Positions 23,220 through 36,127 of a DNA stretch of 64,000 nt are shown in pieces. Position numbers and translations under genes: made by a program. Each line of letters begins with the position of its first letter. Within the stretch, counting starts at the first letter, position 1. The DNA comes from Primulina eburnea (taxonomy: Eukaryota; Streptophyta; Magnoliopsida; Lamiales; Gesneriaceae). The notes under the pieces were generated by a model. That model saw only the letters and a program-made list of their open reading frames with translations, was not told where the DNA came from and made no database searches. The stretch spans positions 377,321 to 441,320 of the forward strand of contig NW_027331236.1 of assembly GCF_022965805.1 (NCBI RefSeq). The letters run 5' to 3'.

Positions 23220-24729
23220 AATAGTTTGAATCATAAAACCGTCAATCGTATGCATATCTTAACTTAGCAGAACTGCTCAAACCAACAACCTCTCAAAACC
23301 ACTCGAAACATAATCAAAGTCGTAAAATATCTTTAACATAATCTTAAAAATCATAAACTAGTGCAGAAAACTAGCGCTGGTCCTCGGATTAAGTGCACCT
23401 TCAGTCCAGCAAAATCAACCATCAAGACTTCCATTATCATTATTATCATAATCACTTGCATCAATCACACCTAGTGAGTCTAAAGACTCAACACCCCATA
23501 ATCTTAATAACAAGTAATAATATACATAACACATGCAACAGTGAAAATACTTGTACGTAAAATAACATTTTCATAATGATGCATAACCTTTTGACATAAA
23601 GGTTTTCATATCATCATAAACTTATTCATATTTATATTCGTATTCATATTAATATTAAACATGTTCATATTCATTTTCGTTGAATTCAGATTGTTAATTG
23701 TGACTTCGTATTCGTATTGGACGATGCATTCATCTACATGTAACCACAGTACTTGACGGCAGGTACATCAGCAACACTCTCACCCGTCAACTGAGCATTG
23801 ACCTACGTATTAACATATCATTGTATCATCGTATTAGTCACAATTACTTCACTTCCTTCAACATTTCATATTCTCATCACTTATAACGTTTTCTTTTAAA
23901 ACAAGCATGTAACATGTTTTTTAATGTTATCGTTCATCATATAATTCCATAAACATGCAATAATCCTATTAAAATATAAAACAACATTCAGGACACTGCC
24001 GTGACATTTACTAATTTTCGGGTGTAATATCACTGTTTTACTTCTAGACGTAAGATTTCACGTTTTTTACATTTTCTTAATTTCATTGACTCTAAAATAT
24101 TCCAAATAATAATTTAAGCTTAAATTAAATTTATCATAATTTTATTTAGCTTAAATTCTAGACTTTTCAATTATTCCTTAATTATTCATTTTTTAATGTT
24201 TTTTAATCACAAATTAATTCACACATTAATATAAAATTCTCGAATTAAAAACGTAGACTTTTTATATTATTTTAGCCCTCGTGAACTATGACTCGACCGT
24301 CGTGAGCCATGTTTCGAATTTTTAGACCAAAGAAAACCCTAATCGAACCATTAAGCTAACCCTTGAGCCAACTTCGATTTTCACCGAGCCACGCTCGAAC
24401 CACCCTGAGACAAATCCTAACCAGCCCCTCTAGGAACTCTCCTGGACCCTTAGAACCATAGGACTCGACCCTAGCTCCAAAACAGAAGCCCTCAAACCAA
24501 AACATATCGGCCGAGAACTCCTCCTATACTAGGACTCTTCCTATCGCGCCTAGGACTCTAGCCACTGGACCGACCCCTTAGTCCAGATCCTTGTGCACCC
24601 TCTTAGGACCCTACAGACTCACCCTAGCCCAGCCCAAAGCCCCGTGGCTGATCCCCTTTCTCCCTGCTTGCTGCTGCACAAGCGTGGCTCTTCTTGATGG
24701 CTCTCGGGTAGAGTCCTAGCTTACTAGGA
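23220..24729 (-). mobile_element. Old LTR-like sequence, minus orientation (part 1)
   Basis: The layout resembles the R-U5 half of a gypsy LTR on the minus strand: a CCTAGTGAGTCTAAAGACTC block near 23471, an ATTC-rich tract, then at 24290-24730 a region rich in GGACTC/TAGGACTCT words. The sequence resumes after the solo LTR at 24735-26231 with the same TCCTAGCATGGCTAGGACTC words, so it is older than that insertion. Ends were not found and identity is tentative. Confidence 0.35.
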
Positions 24730-24734
24730 CTCTT

Positions 24735-26231
24735 TGATGTGATGTCGTTGACCACCAAATTAATTCCTACCCTTTTAAATAAAAACGAGTGTAATGGTGA
24801 GTAGGGTCGAATCCACAGGGAACGGTAGATTTATTTCTTTTGATAATAAAATTAAAAATGGGGGATTTGTTTTGATAATTACTAAATAAAATAACCAAAT
24901 CTAAAATTACCAAGCAAGAAAAATACTGAATCTAGAATTGAAAATTAATAGACGAGAATAAAGCAAAGAATTTATTATGAGAAAATACTGATTCAAGGGG
25001 ATTCTACTATTTAATTATCTCACTGTTCATCGGTTAACCAATCATTTATTCATGTTATTCCAAGAAATTGACCTTAGAATAATAGGGATAGCCGCTAAAA
25101 TTCTTGTGTTTTCCTAAATTAATTGATCAAACCCAGCATCCAGTCAAAACTTAACAATAATCAATTGGGCACGATAGCGTTCCATATTAATTAAAAATAG
25201 CATTTTAGTTTCGTGAAAACAATTGATCCTAAAATTTAACAACCGAGATAGCTACAATTGGAAGATCTAGTTTCGTCGATTTATTTAGATTACACATGTT
25301 ATGATAGCACAACACATATAACTATTGCTACTCACGTACCAATCGTTCATGACAATTACAGATCACTGAATTCATGGTTAGCATTAGAAAATCATACATC
25401 AAATTAAATTTTCAGATTAATTGACGTATAACATTCATATAATTAAATCATAAATCAAAGAATACTTGGGCAAACAAGAATAATAAATTAAAGTGTAAAA
25501 ACCTCACATTGATAAAATTAAAATAGTAGATTATCCCTTGAATCAGACTAAGAAAATTAGCCAAGAATAATTTGATATACAATCTCCATGAAAGTTAAAT
25601 AACAATAGAAAAAAGAGAGTGCAAACTAATTAAGAGACGATGAAGAAAATTTCAGCTCAGCCTTCACTTGTGATGTCTTCTCCTTCTTCCACTGTGTGTG
25701 TGTGTGTTGGAGAGTAGGAGTTGTCAAAAAAAAAATGAAGTCTGGAGTCAGCCGCCTCTCTTATTCTTGTTTGTGTGATTTTGGGTAAAAAAAAAATAAG
25801 CTAAAAAGCCCACTAATCTCTTAATTAACCCTAGATTTGAAAATATAAAATAATAGATAAAATATTATCTAGAGTTTCCCTCCTAGAATTTTCACTAAAT
25901 CAGACACCATAATTAAATCGTTCAAAACTTGCATAATCTTCGCAAAATCAGATTTTTCACTTCTTGTAATTTTAGGCAGCTGAAACATAATCAATCACAA
26001 GGCGTGGTCACGCCTTGTTCCAGATCCTCTTCTGGTTTGGTCATTCTCTTTCAACACTCTAACTTAGAAACTTCAAATGTGATAAACATCACTTTTTTAA
26101 CTCAAATTTGCTCCAATACCGTAAAAGTTCCTCATACAATAAAATTACACAAAAATGTATCAATTAGACATATCGGAGGTTGGAATAATGGGAAAATAAA
26201 AATAAAAATACTAACTATTACGAACCTATCA
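24735..26231 (-). mobile_element. Solo LTR, family with GGGTCGAATCCACAGGGA motif, copy 1
   Basis: It runs from TGATGTGATGTCG to AACCTATCA (1497 bp), flanked by CTCTT (24730-24734) and CTCCT (26232-26236), a 4-of-5 duplication. It aligns along its whole length with the second copy (27012-28132 plus 35935-36122), sharing GGGTCGAATCCACAGGGAAC, GGGCACGATAGCGTTCCAT and AAGGCGTGGTCACGCCTTG. Orientation is inferred from the terminal bases and from comparison with known plant LTRs that read TGTGGATTCGACCC near their 3' end. No coding sequence is present. Confidence 0.75.
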
Positions 26232-26236
26232 CTCCT

Positions 26237-27006
26237 CCCCAGCCGTGACCCTCGAGTCCTAGCATGGCTAGGACTCCTTCCCTGACCTAAGCCAGGCCCA
26301 GCCATGACCCCCCAAGCCAAGCCATGCAACCAAACACCCTTCAACCAAGCCCAAGTTCATAAAAGGCCGAGAGATGGTACCAGCTTATTCATGTCTTGTG
26401 GGCAGCGATTTGGTGCATCCTAGGACTCTTTAAAATCCTGTAAAACATGCCCCTATCAAATCCTAATCATGGCAGCCCCTTAAGAACATATTAAACATGT
26501 TTTTGGAACACAAAATCATGAGTTTAGAACATGTATATGCACAGTTACGAAAATAATATGAAGTGTGACTTGTTTTTCATGCAATTCATATTTAAACAAA
26601 TACTATGGTGTGATGGATGAGTAAAGAAAAGAATATGGTGTGTCTTTGCGTAATTAACTCAAGAATTAATGTTGACATATCGAAGAACGGCGACGAGGAG
26701 ACGTTGGCTTGAAAACCTTGAATAAATTCAATGCTTTCCTCTTCAAACTTGTGTGTGCCATGTGGTTTAGTGAAAAGGAGTCCTTGTGTGTGTGTTCTAG
26801 GGTGGAGGTGTGTGATAATGGGGTATGGGGTAGGTTTAAGGCTTTAAATAATTAATTTAGGACACTAACACTAGCTTAGGCCCACTAGCAAAGTTCCTTA
26901 GGCCCAATAAGTCCAATAGTGTTAAATAAAATTATTTTGTTTAGTAAAGTTTGTGAAATTATTAGTCGAGTTGTCAAAACATTCGTATTTTTGTTGAAAA
27001 TCCAAC
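26237..27006 (-). mobile_element. Old LTR-like sequence (part 2)
   Basis: It continues the GGACTC-rich tract interrupted at 24730. At 26640-27000 it holds GTGTGTGTGTTCTAGGG and TTAGGCCCACTAGC words and, on the minus strand, a TTATTTAAAGCC stretch that could be a promoter region. No coding sequence is present. The next solo LTR interrupts it at 27012. Confidence 0.35.
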
Positions 27007-28132
27007 ATCGATGGTGTGCTGTCGTTATGCCACCAAACTTAAATTCCTACTCTTTAAATAAAACTAGTGTAATGGTGAGCAGGGTCGAATCCACAGGGAA
27101 CGGGGGATAATTCCTTTCGAGTAAAATGCAAATAAAGAGGGGATTTTGGATATGAATTAAATAAAATACTCGAACTAATTTAACATGCAAGAAGAAATAA
27201 CAAATCAAGATGAAAAACTAATTAAATGGAAATTAATATTACCAAACTCGATTCAAGGGATTTCTACTATTCAATTGTATCACTGTTCATCGGCTAACAT
27301 ATATTTATTCATGCAATTACATGCAATTAACTTTAAAATTATAGGGATATCCGCTAAAATTTTTGTGTTTTCCTAAAATAATTGACCGAACCCAGCATCC
27401 AGTCAAAACTTATTAATAAATAACTGGGCACGATAGCGTTCCATATTAATTAAAAATAGCATTTTCGTTTTGTGAAAACAGTTAATCCTAAATCTAACAA
27501 CCGAGATAGCTGCAATTGATAGATCGAGTTTCGTTGATTTATTTAGATTAAATATGCTATGATAGCACAACACACCTAATCTATCGCTACTCATGTACCA
27601 ATCGTTCATGACAATTACGGATCACTGAATTCATGGATAGCAGTAGAAAATTATATATCAAATTAAATTTTCAGATTAACCGAGATATAACGTTCATATA
27701 AATAAATCATAAATCAACGAATACTTGAACAAAACACGAATATTAAATTAAAGTGCAAAAAGCCTCACAGTGATAAATCGAAATAGTAAAAATATCCCTT
27801 GAATCAAAAAATAAAACTTAGCCTAAAGATGTGGAGAAGAGATGGAGAAATTCTTGCGCTTCTTTTTTTCTTCTCTTGTGCGTCAGTTGATGGTGGAAGG
27901 AATTGTGAGTTGTGCCGCCTCCTTTCTCACGTGAGTATGATGGAGAGAAATTGGTTGGGTCTAAAATCTTAAGCTAAAAGCCCACTAACTCTCAATTAAC
28001 CCTAATTAATTCCTAAAATAATAAAATAATAGTAATATTTTATCTAGATTTTCATCCTTGTAATTTTTGACAGCTGAAATATCATCACAAGGCGTGGCCA
28101 CGCCTTGTTCTTAGACCTCTTCTGGTTTGGTC

Positions 28133-29727
28133 TGTAATAGCCGAGCCCGGTGTACGGTACGATTTAAGTTTCGTTTGTTATTTTGGGATATTTGATTAGA
28201 TGTTCAGAGTTGTATTTTTGGGCTATAGTATTGTTAGTTTTATTGTCTTGAGGTGTTAGTTGATGTTGGTTGTTCGTTTCAGAGTGTCGGTTCGATTTTA
28301 GTTGCATGGGAATAGTGCTTGGCCGTGACTTGAGTGCACCCGCGCTCTTAACTGGAGTGCCCCCGCGGTGCACTGTGCTGTTTTGGAGTTGGAATGCCGT
28401 GAGCACACCGCACCCGCGGTGATGTAGAGACCGCCCCTGCGGTAGAGACCGCACCCGCGCTGCTTGCGTCGAGCACCCGCGCTGTTCGTGTTCCAGAATT
28501 TTTGAGAATGCCGTAACTTAGGCGCACCCGCGGTCCTTGTGTTGGCGCACCCGCGGTGAAGGTATGGGCGAGATATTTAGTCGATTTTGGAGTGGTTGGC
28601 CATCACTTTTCCTTTTTCTTTCCTTCTCATTTTCGCATTTTCTCTCCATTTTAGGGTTTTTCATCATTTCTTTCACTCCCTATCTTCGATTCAAGCGTTT
28701 GTTTGGAATTTCGACTTGAGTTCGACGTTCTCCTTGGTGCTAGGAAGCTTGGGTAAGCTTTTGGTGCGATTCTGTTAAGGTTGTAAATTAAGAGTTGTTT
28801 AGGTTGGTTGTTTATGTGGATTTATGGATTATTTAGCTTGTAATCTTGGATATTTAGTTGATATTGGTGTTATTTGTGGATTATTTGTTGTAGGTGGTGA
28901 TCAAGAGCTAAGTTGAGGTGTTTGTTGTGGTTTGTAAGTGGAATTTCATCCTTTTTGCTCACATGATATTATATGTATTGTGTTTTAAAGATTTTAAAGT
29001 GATATTCCCTTCCATTGATCCATTGTTATGTATTGATTTCATTGATTATCTATTGGAGGTATTGTATACCTCACTATTGTTAAAAGGGAATACAAGAGAA
29101 AATACGAGATTGTGAAAGGACGGCCTTAAATGCTATTCAGAGTTCAAATGTTTTCGGATTGATAAATACATAGTCAGAGATTGCATGCAATATTAGATGA
29201 TCATCGCCTATAGGCTTATATCCCTCAGAGTTATCGGTTTATATCGATTTGGGATACGAGCACCCCAGAGCAGAGATACTATTGATATCAATCCCCAGAG
29301 CAAAAGAGAAATACCATCATATTTTTATGCTATTGCTATGTTATTGATATTCAGAGTTTACAGTTCAGAGTTGATGGTATTTATGATTTCAAAGATATGT
29401 TTTACAGAGTTATTGTTCATTGTTATATAAGAGTTCCACTTGCTGAGATTTATTCTCATTCCAGTTATTTTCATGTGATGCAGATCAGAGTGGTGCTCCG
29501 GGACGTTGACTGTAGATCGGGGGGTCATATGCATACACCGTTGGAAGGATGATTTTGGCATGATCATAGGAATGATGTTTTGTTTTTGTTATGTCATTTA
29601 AATGATCATGTATTTATTTTGTAAAGATATTTAAAGAAATGTATTTTGAAACTCCTTCCGTATATTTTTAAAAGAGAAAATTTTATTTCCGCTGCGTATT
29701 TATTTTAAAAGAGGTCAGGGTGTCACA
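28133..29727 (+). repeat. Left LTR of gypsy element B
   Basis: It begins TGTAATAGCCGAG and ends GGGTGTCACA. Between 28343 and 28560 it carries about eight GC-rich words of the form GCACCCGCGGT or GCACCCGCGCT, then a CT-rich tract and GGGTTTTTCATCATTTC. The GC-rich words lie in the promoter-proximal half in an otherwise AT-rich LTR. Confidence 0.93.
28343..28560. repeat. GC-rich word array (CACCCGCGGT) in the LTR of element B
   Basis: About eight copies of CACCCGCGGT/CACCCGCGCT, including variants CCCCCGCGGT and CCCCTGCGGT, occur with irregular spacing. The core CCGCGG is palindromic. The same array is at 34545-34762 in the right LTR, and diverged copies flank the insertion in the solo LTR at 40387-55161. 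Confidence 0.85.
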
Positions 29728-29732
29728 TCTAG

Positions 29733-29744
29733 TGGTATCAGAGC
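29733..29744 (+). other. Primer binding site, initiator tRNA-Met
   Basis: TGGTATCAGAGC lies five bases after the left LTR end, complementary to the 3' end of initiator tRNA-Met. Confidence 0.94.
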
Positions 29745-29863
29745 GGTGTTCTTCGGACCAATGCATATGACTTCGTCTACTTTCAACTGTCCGGGTATGT
29801 TTTCTTTGCATCTATCTATTGTTTTGTATTGATTGGTGTCTTGTGAGCATTGTAGAGTAGAGG

Positions 29864-32800
29864 ATGCCTCCTAAGCGTAAGGCGTCAGAGGGGGAGGATA
29901 GTTCGTCCTCGAGAGTTGTCGACGAGTTCGGCAAGTTGCTGAAGGAGCAGGCTAAGGTTCACAGTGAGCAGATCCAGCAGTTGCTTAAACTGCAAGGAGC
30001 AGGCCAGGGCAGAGGCCAAGGTAGAGGGCAGGTTGCTCCAGCTGCAGTTGGTTCTGATGCTATCTTTTCTGCGTTTAAGAGGATGGATCCACCCGAGTTT
30101 CCAGGCAGCTCCGATCCTTTAGCTGCAGTAGAGTGGGTCAAGGCTTTGGAGGCGATTTTTGATCATCTCCACTATGAGGACAGAGATCGTATCAGTTGTG
30201 CTGTTTTTATGCTGGTTAAAGCTGCACGTTTGTGGTGGAATGCGACCAAGGTTGGCATTGATGTCTCGGCATTGAAGTGGTCTGAGTTTACTGAGCTTTT
30301 CTACGACAAGTACTTTCCTGATGCTTTGCGAGCGAGGAAGGTTACAGAGTTTCTGGAGCTTCGTCAGGGGAGCCTGAATGTAGATGAGTATATTCTCAGG
30401 TTCGAGGAGGGTTGCCTATTTGCTCCGTACATTGCTACCAGTGATAAAGATAAAGGCGCTCACTTCATTCGAGGCCTTAGAGCGGAGATCAGGCGTGATA
30501 TCAATATGTCTAAGGCTGTGACGTTCAAGGAGATTGTGTCCAAGGCGTTGCTAGCAGAGCAGGACGAGAAGGATATTGCCAGGGAGAGGCAGGCGAGGCA
30601 CCAGGCTAGTGTTCAGAGAGGCCAGAGTTCAGGTCAGCGTGGCAGAGATCGATTCAAAGGGAAGGGCAAGGTGGATCAGAGTCATAGGCCACCTTCAGCG
30701 CCAGTTGCTCCGTCTGATTCTGAGAGATCCTTGTGTCCCAAGTGTGGCAGACCTCATCGTGGAGAGTGTAGATTTGGCACTCGTTCTTGTTATCGTTGTG
30801 GCATGCCAGGCCATATTTCCAGAGATTGTCCTAAGGGAGCTAGCCAGGAGAAGGTGCAGGGTCGTATCTTTTCGATGACTAAGGAAGGTATTAATCGTAA
30901 TTCTTCTGTAATCTCTAGTTCCATTTTAATTTCAGGCAGAGTAGCTACTACTTTGATTGATACTGGTGCTACTCATTCTTTTATGTCTGAATTGTTTTTG
31001 AGATCTTTGGGTATAGTTCCTTCTGTTATTCCCCTTCAGCTTAGTGTTGTTTTGCCTTCGGGAGATGTTTTGTGCCCGACTTCCATAGTGTATGCGTGCC
31101 CCGTTCGTTTTGTTGATCGAGAGGTCTTTGCTGATTTGATTGTGATCCCGATGGTTGCCTTTGATGTTATTCTTGGCATGGATTGGCTGTCGACCTATCG
31201 TGCTGTTATTGATTGCGTTGCTAAGACGGTGGCTTTTGCAGATGATGGCCAGGGAGGAGTTCTCGCCAGCTCAGGTACTTCGCTGGTCCTTCCTTTTATT
31301 TCGTGTCTTGATGCTGAGAGACTATTGTGTAGAGGTTGTGATGTTTTTCTGGCATCTGTTGTGGATGTGGATAGACTGATTAAGTTGAATATTGATGATT
31401 TTGATGTGGTGAGGGAGTTTGCTGATGTGTTTGAGGATGATGTTCCGGGTTTGCCGCCGGATAGAGATGTAGAGTTTGTTATTGATCTTGCTCCAGGTAC
31501 GGTTCCTATTTCTAAGGCTCCGTATAGGATGGCTCCTACCGAGATGAAAGAGTTGAAGACGCAGTTGCAGGATCTTCTAGATAAGGGTTTCATTCGTCCG
31601 AGTTCTTCGCCTTGGGGAGCTCCGGTTCTGTTTGTTAAGAAGAAGGACGGGTCTTTGCGTCTGTGTATCGATTACAGAGAGCTCAACAAAGTGACGATCA
31701 AGAACAAGTATCCGTTGCCACGGATTGACGATCTATTTGACCAACTCCAGGGTGCCACTGTTTTCTCGAAGATTGATCTTCGTTCTGGTTACTATCAGTT
31801 GAAGGTTAGGGAGTCTGATATCCCTAAGACGGCTTTCCGGACCAGGTATGGTCACTATGAGTTTCTCGTGATGTCTTTTGGTTTGACCAATGCCCCTTCT
31901 GTCTTCATGGACCTGATGAACCGTGTGTTCAAGCCATATTTGGATAGCTTCGTCATTGTCTTTATCGACGATATCTTGATCTATTCCAAGACCAGAGAGC
32001 TTCATTCAGAGCATCTCAGAGTTGTTCTCCAGTTGCTGAGAGAGCGGAGGTTGTTTGCCAAGTTGAAGAAGTGTGAGTTTTGGTTGGATCAGATTTCTTT
32101 TCTAGGCCATGTCGTTTCGAGGGATGGCATTGCTGTTGATCCGATGAAGATAGAGGCGATTCAGAAGTGGCCTATTCCTACGACTGTTTCTGAGGTACGC
32201 AGTTTCCTTGGTTTGGCGGGTTATTATCGTCGTTTCATTTCAGAATTTTCCAAGATTTCCCTGCCATTGTCCAATCTGACAAGGAAGACTGTGAAGTTCG
32301 AGTGGTCTATAGATTGCCAGAGCGCATTTCAGGAGTTGAAGGATAGATTGACGTCAGCTCCTATTCTCGCATTGCCCAGTGGTTCAGAGGATTTTGTGGT
32401 CTATACCGATGCGTCGAAGAAGGGTCTCGGGGCAGTGTTGATGCAGAGAGGTAAGGTCATTGCCTATGCTTCTCGCCAGTTGAAGGATTATGAGAAGAAT
32501 TATCCGACGCATGATTTAGAGTTGGCAGCTGTGGTTTTCGTCCTGAAGATTTGGAGACACTATTTGTATGGCGAAAAGTGTGAGATCTTCACAGACCACA
32601 AGAGTTTGAAGTATCTGTTTTCTCAGAGAGAGCTCAATATGCGGCAGAGGAGGTGGTTAGAGCTGGTCAAAGATTACGATGTGACTATCAGTTATCACCC
32701 AGGGAAGGCGAATGTTGTGGCTGATGCTTTGAGTCGTAAGTCGAGTGCTTCATTGAGTTCTTTGATTCAGAGACCGTTGCTGATGGATTTGCAGAGAGAG

Positions 32801-34294
32801 GAGATTGATCTGGTGATTCCAGGCACCATTGCTCGTCTTTCAGCGTTGGTTATTCGATCTTCATTGACGGACAGGATTCTTAGAGAGCAGTCGACTGATG
32901 TTCAGTTGACAGAGTTGAGAGATAGAGCAGAGATTAGAGGTAATTCAGAGTTCGCCTTGAATGGTAATGGTTTGGTGACTTTCAGAGGTCGTATTTTTGT
33001 TCCTGTTGGCGATGATATTCGTAGAGATATTCTGACAGAGGCTCATACCGCGCCGTATTCGATTCATCCAGGCAGTACGAAGATGTATCAGGATCTTCGT
33101 CGACTCTACTGGTGGCCAGGTATGAAGAAGGATGTTGCCGTGTTCATTTCTCAGTGCCTTACTTGTCAGCAGGTGAAGATTGAGCACCAGAGACCTGCTG
33201 GGACATTGTTGTCGTTGCCGATTCCTCAGTGGAAGTGGGAGCATATTACGATGGATTTCGTGACTGGTCTTCCCAGAGTGCAGAGAGGTTTCAATTCTAT
33301 TTGGGTTATCGTTGATCGATTGACTAAGTCAGCGCACTTTCTTCCAGTCAAGACGACGTATTCGATGAACCAGTATGCCAAGGACTACATAGCAGAGATT
33401 GTCAGACTTCATGGTGTCTCTGTGTCGATTGTGTCTGATCGTGACCCTAGATTTACTTCAGAGTTTTGGAAGAGTTTGCACAGAGCTATGGGTTCGCGTT
33501 TAGCGTTCAGTACAGCCTATCATCCTCAGAGCGATGGTCAGTCAGAGAGAGTCATTCAGATTCTTGAGGATATGCTCAGAGCTTGTACTATTGACTTTCC
33601 AGGTAGCTGGGATTCTTTGTTGCCTTTGGTTGAGTTCACTTACAATAATAGCTACCAGGCGACGATTGGAATGGCACCGTATGAGGCACTTTATGGCAGG
33701 AAGTGCAGGTCTCCCTTGTATTGGGACGAGGTTGGTGAGAGGAAGATGTTGGGACCAGAGTTGGTCCAGCAGACTGCCGATGTTGTTGCTGTTATCAGAG
33801 AAAGGATGAAGACTGCCCAGTCCAGACAGAAGAGCTATGCAGATGTTCGTCGTAGGCCTTTGCAGTTCGAGGTTGGCGATCACGTGTTTCTGAAGATAGC
33901 ACCTCTCAAAGGTGTGATGCGATTTGGCAAGAAGGGCAAATTGAGTCCTAGATTTATTGGTCCATTTGAGATATTGGACAGAGTTGGCGATCGAGCCTAC
34001 AGATTAGCCCTACCTCCAGATCTTGACAGAGTCCATAATGTTTTTCACGTATCGATGCTCAGGAAGTATGTTGCAGATCCTTCCCATGTTCTTCGCCATG
34101 AGCCATTGGACTTGACGCCGAATTTGACGTATCAAGAGATTCCGATTCAGATTCTGGATCGCACAGTTAGAGTTCTGAGGAACAAAGAGATCGGCATTGT
34201 CAAAGTTCTTTGGAGGAACCATTTGATAGAGGAGGCTACGTGGGAACCAGAGGAGGAGATAAGAGAGAAGTATCCTGAGTTGTTCGTGCCGTAA
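29864..34294 (+). CDS. Intact gag-pol polyprotein of gypsy element B
   Basis: This 1476-aa polyprotein would form the particle and copy the element. In order: gag from [10 protein letters not shown], a zinc knuckle [14 protein letters not shown] (about aa 309-322), aspartic protease with [10 protein letters not shown] (about aa 365), RT with [10 protein letters not shown] (about aa 700), RNase H with [11 protein letters not shown] (about aa 846), integrase with the His-His-Cys-Cys finger (about aa 1061-1103) and D, D, E in [15 protein letters not shown] and QILEDM, and a chromodomain-like tail with [16 protein letters not shown]. All catalytic motifs I can check are present. The ATG at 29864 is the first in frame, 120 bases after the primer site. 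Gag and pol share one frame, as is common in plant chromoviruses. The stop lies 40 bp before the right LTR. Confidence 0.95.
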   Translation: MPPKRKASEGEDSSSSRVVDEFGKLLKEQAKVHSEQIQQLLKLQGAGQGRGQGRGQVAPAAVGSDAIFSAFKRMDPPEFPGSSDPLAAVEWVKALEAIFDHLHYEDRDRISCAVFMLVKAARLWWNATKVGIDVSALKWSEFTELFYDKYFPDALRARKVTEFLELRQGSLNVDEYILRFEEGCLFAPYIATSDKDKGAHFIRGLRAEIRRDINMSKAVTFKEIVSKALLAEQDEKDIARERQARHQASVQRGQSSGQRGRDRFKGKGKVDQSHRPPSAPVAPSDSERSLCPKCGRPHRGECRFGTRSCYRCGMPGHISRDCPKGASQEKVQGRIFSMTKEGINRNSSVISSSILISGRVATTLIDTGATHSFMSELFLRSLGIVPSVIPLQLSVVLPSGDVLCPTSIVYACPVRFVDREVFADLIVIPMVAFDVILGMDWLSTYRAVIDCVAKTVAFADDGQGGVLASSGTSLVLPFISCLDAERLLCRGCDVFLASVVDVDRLIKLNIDDFDVVREFADVFEDDVPGLPPDRDVEFVIDLAPGTVPISKAPYRMAPTEMKELKTQLQDLLDKGFIRPSSSPWGAPVLFVKKKDGSLRLCIDYRELNKVTIKNKYPLPRIDDLFDQLQGATVFSKIDLRSGYYQLKVRESDIPKTAFRTRYGHYEFLVMSFGLTNAPSVFMDLMNRVFKPYLDSFVIVFIDDILIYSKTRELHSEHLRVVLQLLRERRLFAKLKKCEFWLDQISFLGHVVSRDGIAVDPMKIEAIQKWPIPTTVSEVRSFLGLAGYYRRFISEFSKISLPLSNLTRKTVKFEWSIDCQSAFQELKDRLTSAPILALPSGSEDFVVYTDASKKGLGAVLMQRGKVIAYASRQLKDYEKNYPTHDLELAAVVFVLKIWRHYLYGEKCEIFTDHKSLKYLFSQRELNMRQRRWLELVKDYDVTISYHPGKANVVADALSRKSSASLSSLIQRPLLMDLQREEIDLVIPGTIARLSALVIRSSLTDRILREQSTDVQLTELRDRAEIRGNSEFALNGNGLVTFRGRIFVPVGDDIRRDILTEAHTAPYSIHPGSTKMYQDLRRLYWWPGMKKDVAVFISQCLTCQQVKIEHQRPAGTLLSLPIPQWKWEHITMDFVTGLPRVQRGFNSIWVIVDRLTKSAHFLPVKTTYSMNQYAKDYIAEIVRLHGVSVSIVSDRDPRFTSEFWKSLHRAMGSRLAFSTAYHPQSDGQSERVIQILEDMLRACTIDFPGSWDSLLPLVEFTYNNSYQATIGMAPYEALYGRKCRSPLYWDEVGERKMLGPELVQQTADVVAVIRERMKTAQSRQKSYADVRRRPLQFEVGDHVFLKIAPLKGVMRFGKKGKLSPRFIGPFEILDRVGDRAYRLALPPDLDRVHNVFHVSMLRKYVADPSHVLRHEPLDLTPNLTYQEIPIQILDRTVRVLRNKEIGIVKVLWRNHLIEEATWEPEEEIREKYPELFVP

Positions 34295-34321
34295 CGTCAA
34301 TTTCGCGGACGAAATTCCCTT

Positions 34322-34334
34322 AAGGGGGGGAGAT
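34322..34334 (+). other. Polypurine tract of gypsy element B
   Basis: AAGGGGGGGAGAT lies immediately before the TGTAATAG start of the right LTR and is the expected plus-strand primer. Confidence 0.88.
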
Positions 34335-35929
34335 TGTAATAGCCGAGCTCGGTGTACGGTACGATTTAAGTTTCGTTTGTTATTTTGGGATATTTGATTA
34401 GATGTTCAGAGTTGTATTTTTGGGCTATAGTATTGTTAGTTTTATTGTCTTGAGGTGTTAGTTGATGTTGGTTGTTCGTTTCAGAGTGTCGGTTCGATTT
34501 TAGTTGCATGGGAATAGTGCTTGGCCGTGACTTGAGTGCACCCGCGCTCTTAACTGGAGTGCCCCCGTGGTGTACTGTGCTGTTTTGGAGTTGGAATGCC
34601 GTGAGCACACCGCACCCGCGGTGATGTAGAGACCGCCCCTGCGGTAGAGACCGCACCCGCGCTGCTTGCGTCGCTGCACCCGCGCTGTTCGTGTTCCAGA
34701 ATTTTTGAGAATGTCGTAACTTAGGCGCACCCGCGGTCCTTGTGTTGGCGCACCCGCGGTGAAGGTATGGGCGAGATATTTATTCGATTTTGGAGTGGTT
34801 GGCCATCACTTTTCCTTTTTCTTTCCTTCTCATTTTCGCATTTTCTCTCCATTTTAGGGTTTTTCATCATTTCTTTCACTCCCTATCTTCGATTCAAGCG
34901 TTTGTTTGGAATTTCGACTTGAGTTCGACGTTCTCCTTGGTGCTAGGAAGCTTGGGTAAGCTTTTGGTGCGATTCTGTTAAGGTTGTAAATTAAGAGTTG
35001 TTTAGGTTGGTTGTTTATGTGGATTTATGGATTATTTAGCTTGTAATCTTGGATATTTAGTTGATATTGGTGTTATTTGTGGATTATTTGTTGTAGGTGG
35101 TGATCAAGAGCTAAGTTGAGGTGTTTGTTGTGGTTTGTAAGTGGAATTTCATCCTTTTTGCTCACATGATATTATATGTATTGTGTTTTAAAGATTTTAA
35201 AGTGATATTCCCTTCCATTGATCCATTGTTATGTATTGATTTCATTGATTATCTATTGGAGGTATTGTATACCTCACTATTGTTAAAAGGGAATACAAGA
35301 GAAAATACGAGATTGTGAAAGGACGGCCTTAAATGCTATTCAGAGTTCAAATGTTTTCGGATTGATAAATACATAGTCAGAGATTGCATGCAATATTAGA
35401 TGATCATCGCCTATAGGCTTATATCCCTCAGAGTTATCGGTTTATATCGATTTGGGATACGAGCACCCCAGAGCAGAGATACTATTGATATCAATCCCCA
35501 GAGCAAAAGAGAAATACCATCATATTTTTATGCTATTGCTATGTTATTGATATTCAGAGTTTACAGTTCAGAGTTGATGGTATTTATGATTTCAAAGATA
35601 TGTTTTACAGAGTTATTGTTCATTGTTATATAAGAGTTCCACTTGCTGAGATTTATTCTCATTCCAGTTATTTTCATGTGATGCAGATCAGAGTGGTGCT
35701 CCGGGACGTTGACTGTAGATCGGGGGTCATATGCATACACCGTTGGAAGGATGATTTTGGCATGATCATAGGAATGATGTTTTGTTTTTGTTATGTCATT
35801 TAAATGATCATGTATTTATTTTGTAAAGATATTTAAAGAAATGTATTTTGAAACTCCTTCCGTATATTTTTAAAAGAGAAAATTTTATTTCCGCTGCGTA
35901 TTTATTTTAAAAGAGGTCAGGGTGTCACA
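34335..35929 (+). repeat. Right LTR of gypsy element B
   Basis: It is 1595 bp like the left LTR and differs at only a few sites, among them GAGCTCGG for GAGCCCGG and CCCGTGGTGTAC for CCCGCGGTGCAC near the start. It ends GGGTGTCACA directly before the TGGTC duplication. Confidence 0.94.
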
Positions 35930-36127
35930 TGGTCATTCTCTTTCAAACACTATCTTGGAAACTTCAAATGTGATAAACATCACATTTTTAACTCAAATTT
36001 GCTCCAAGACCGTAAAAGTTCCTCCTACAATAAAATTACACAAAAAAGTGTCAATTAAACATATCGGAGGTTAAAATAACGGGAAATATCAAAATAAAAA
36101 ATTAACTATTACGAGCCTATCAATCGA

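Larger units (their letters stand above)
28133..35929 (+). mobile_element. Ty3/gypsy LTR retrotransposon B (chromovirus, Tekay/Del-like), complete
   Basis: All parts are present: LTR 28133-29727, primer site, one uninterrupted 1476-codon gag-pol, purine tract, LTR 34335-35929, and a perfect target duplication TGGTC (28128-28132 and 35930-35934). The two 1595-bp LTRs differ at about seven positions by eye, most of them C in the left and T in the right LTR at C-G or C-N-G sites. This is the youngest-looking and only apparently autonomous element in the window. Confidence 0.95.
27012..36122 (-). mobile_element. Solo LTR copy 2, split by gypsy element B
   Basis: The left part is 27012-28132 and the right part 35935-36122. 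Joined, they form one LTR of about 1.3 kb matching copy 1 at 24735-26231. The flanking duplication ATCGA is perfect (27007-27011 and 36123-36127). The intact gypsy element B entered it at TGGTC. The shared block GGTTTGGTCATTCTCTTTC is cut exactly after GGTC by element B and is uninterrupted in copy 1. Confidence 0.88.

Noticed and set aside
24800..27100. GGGTCGAATCCACAGGGA at 24806 and 27085 resembles a tRNA T-arm
   Set aside because: No acceptor stem or anticodon arm can be drawn around it. Both copies sit at the same place in one LTR family.
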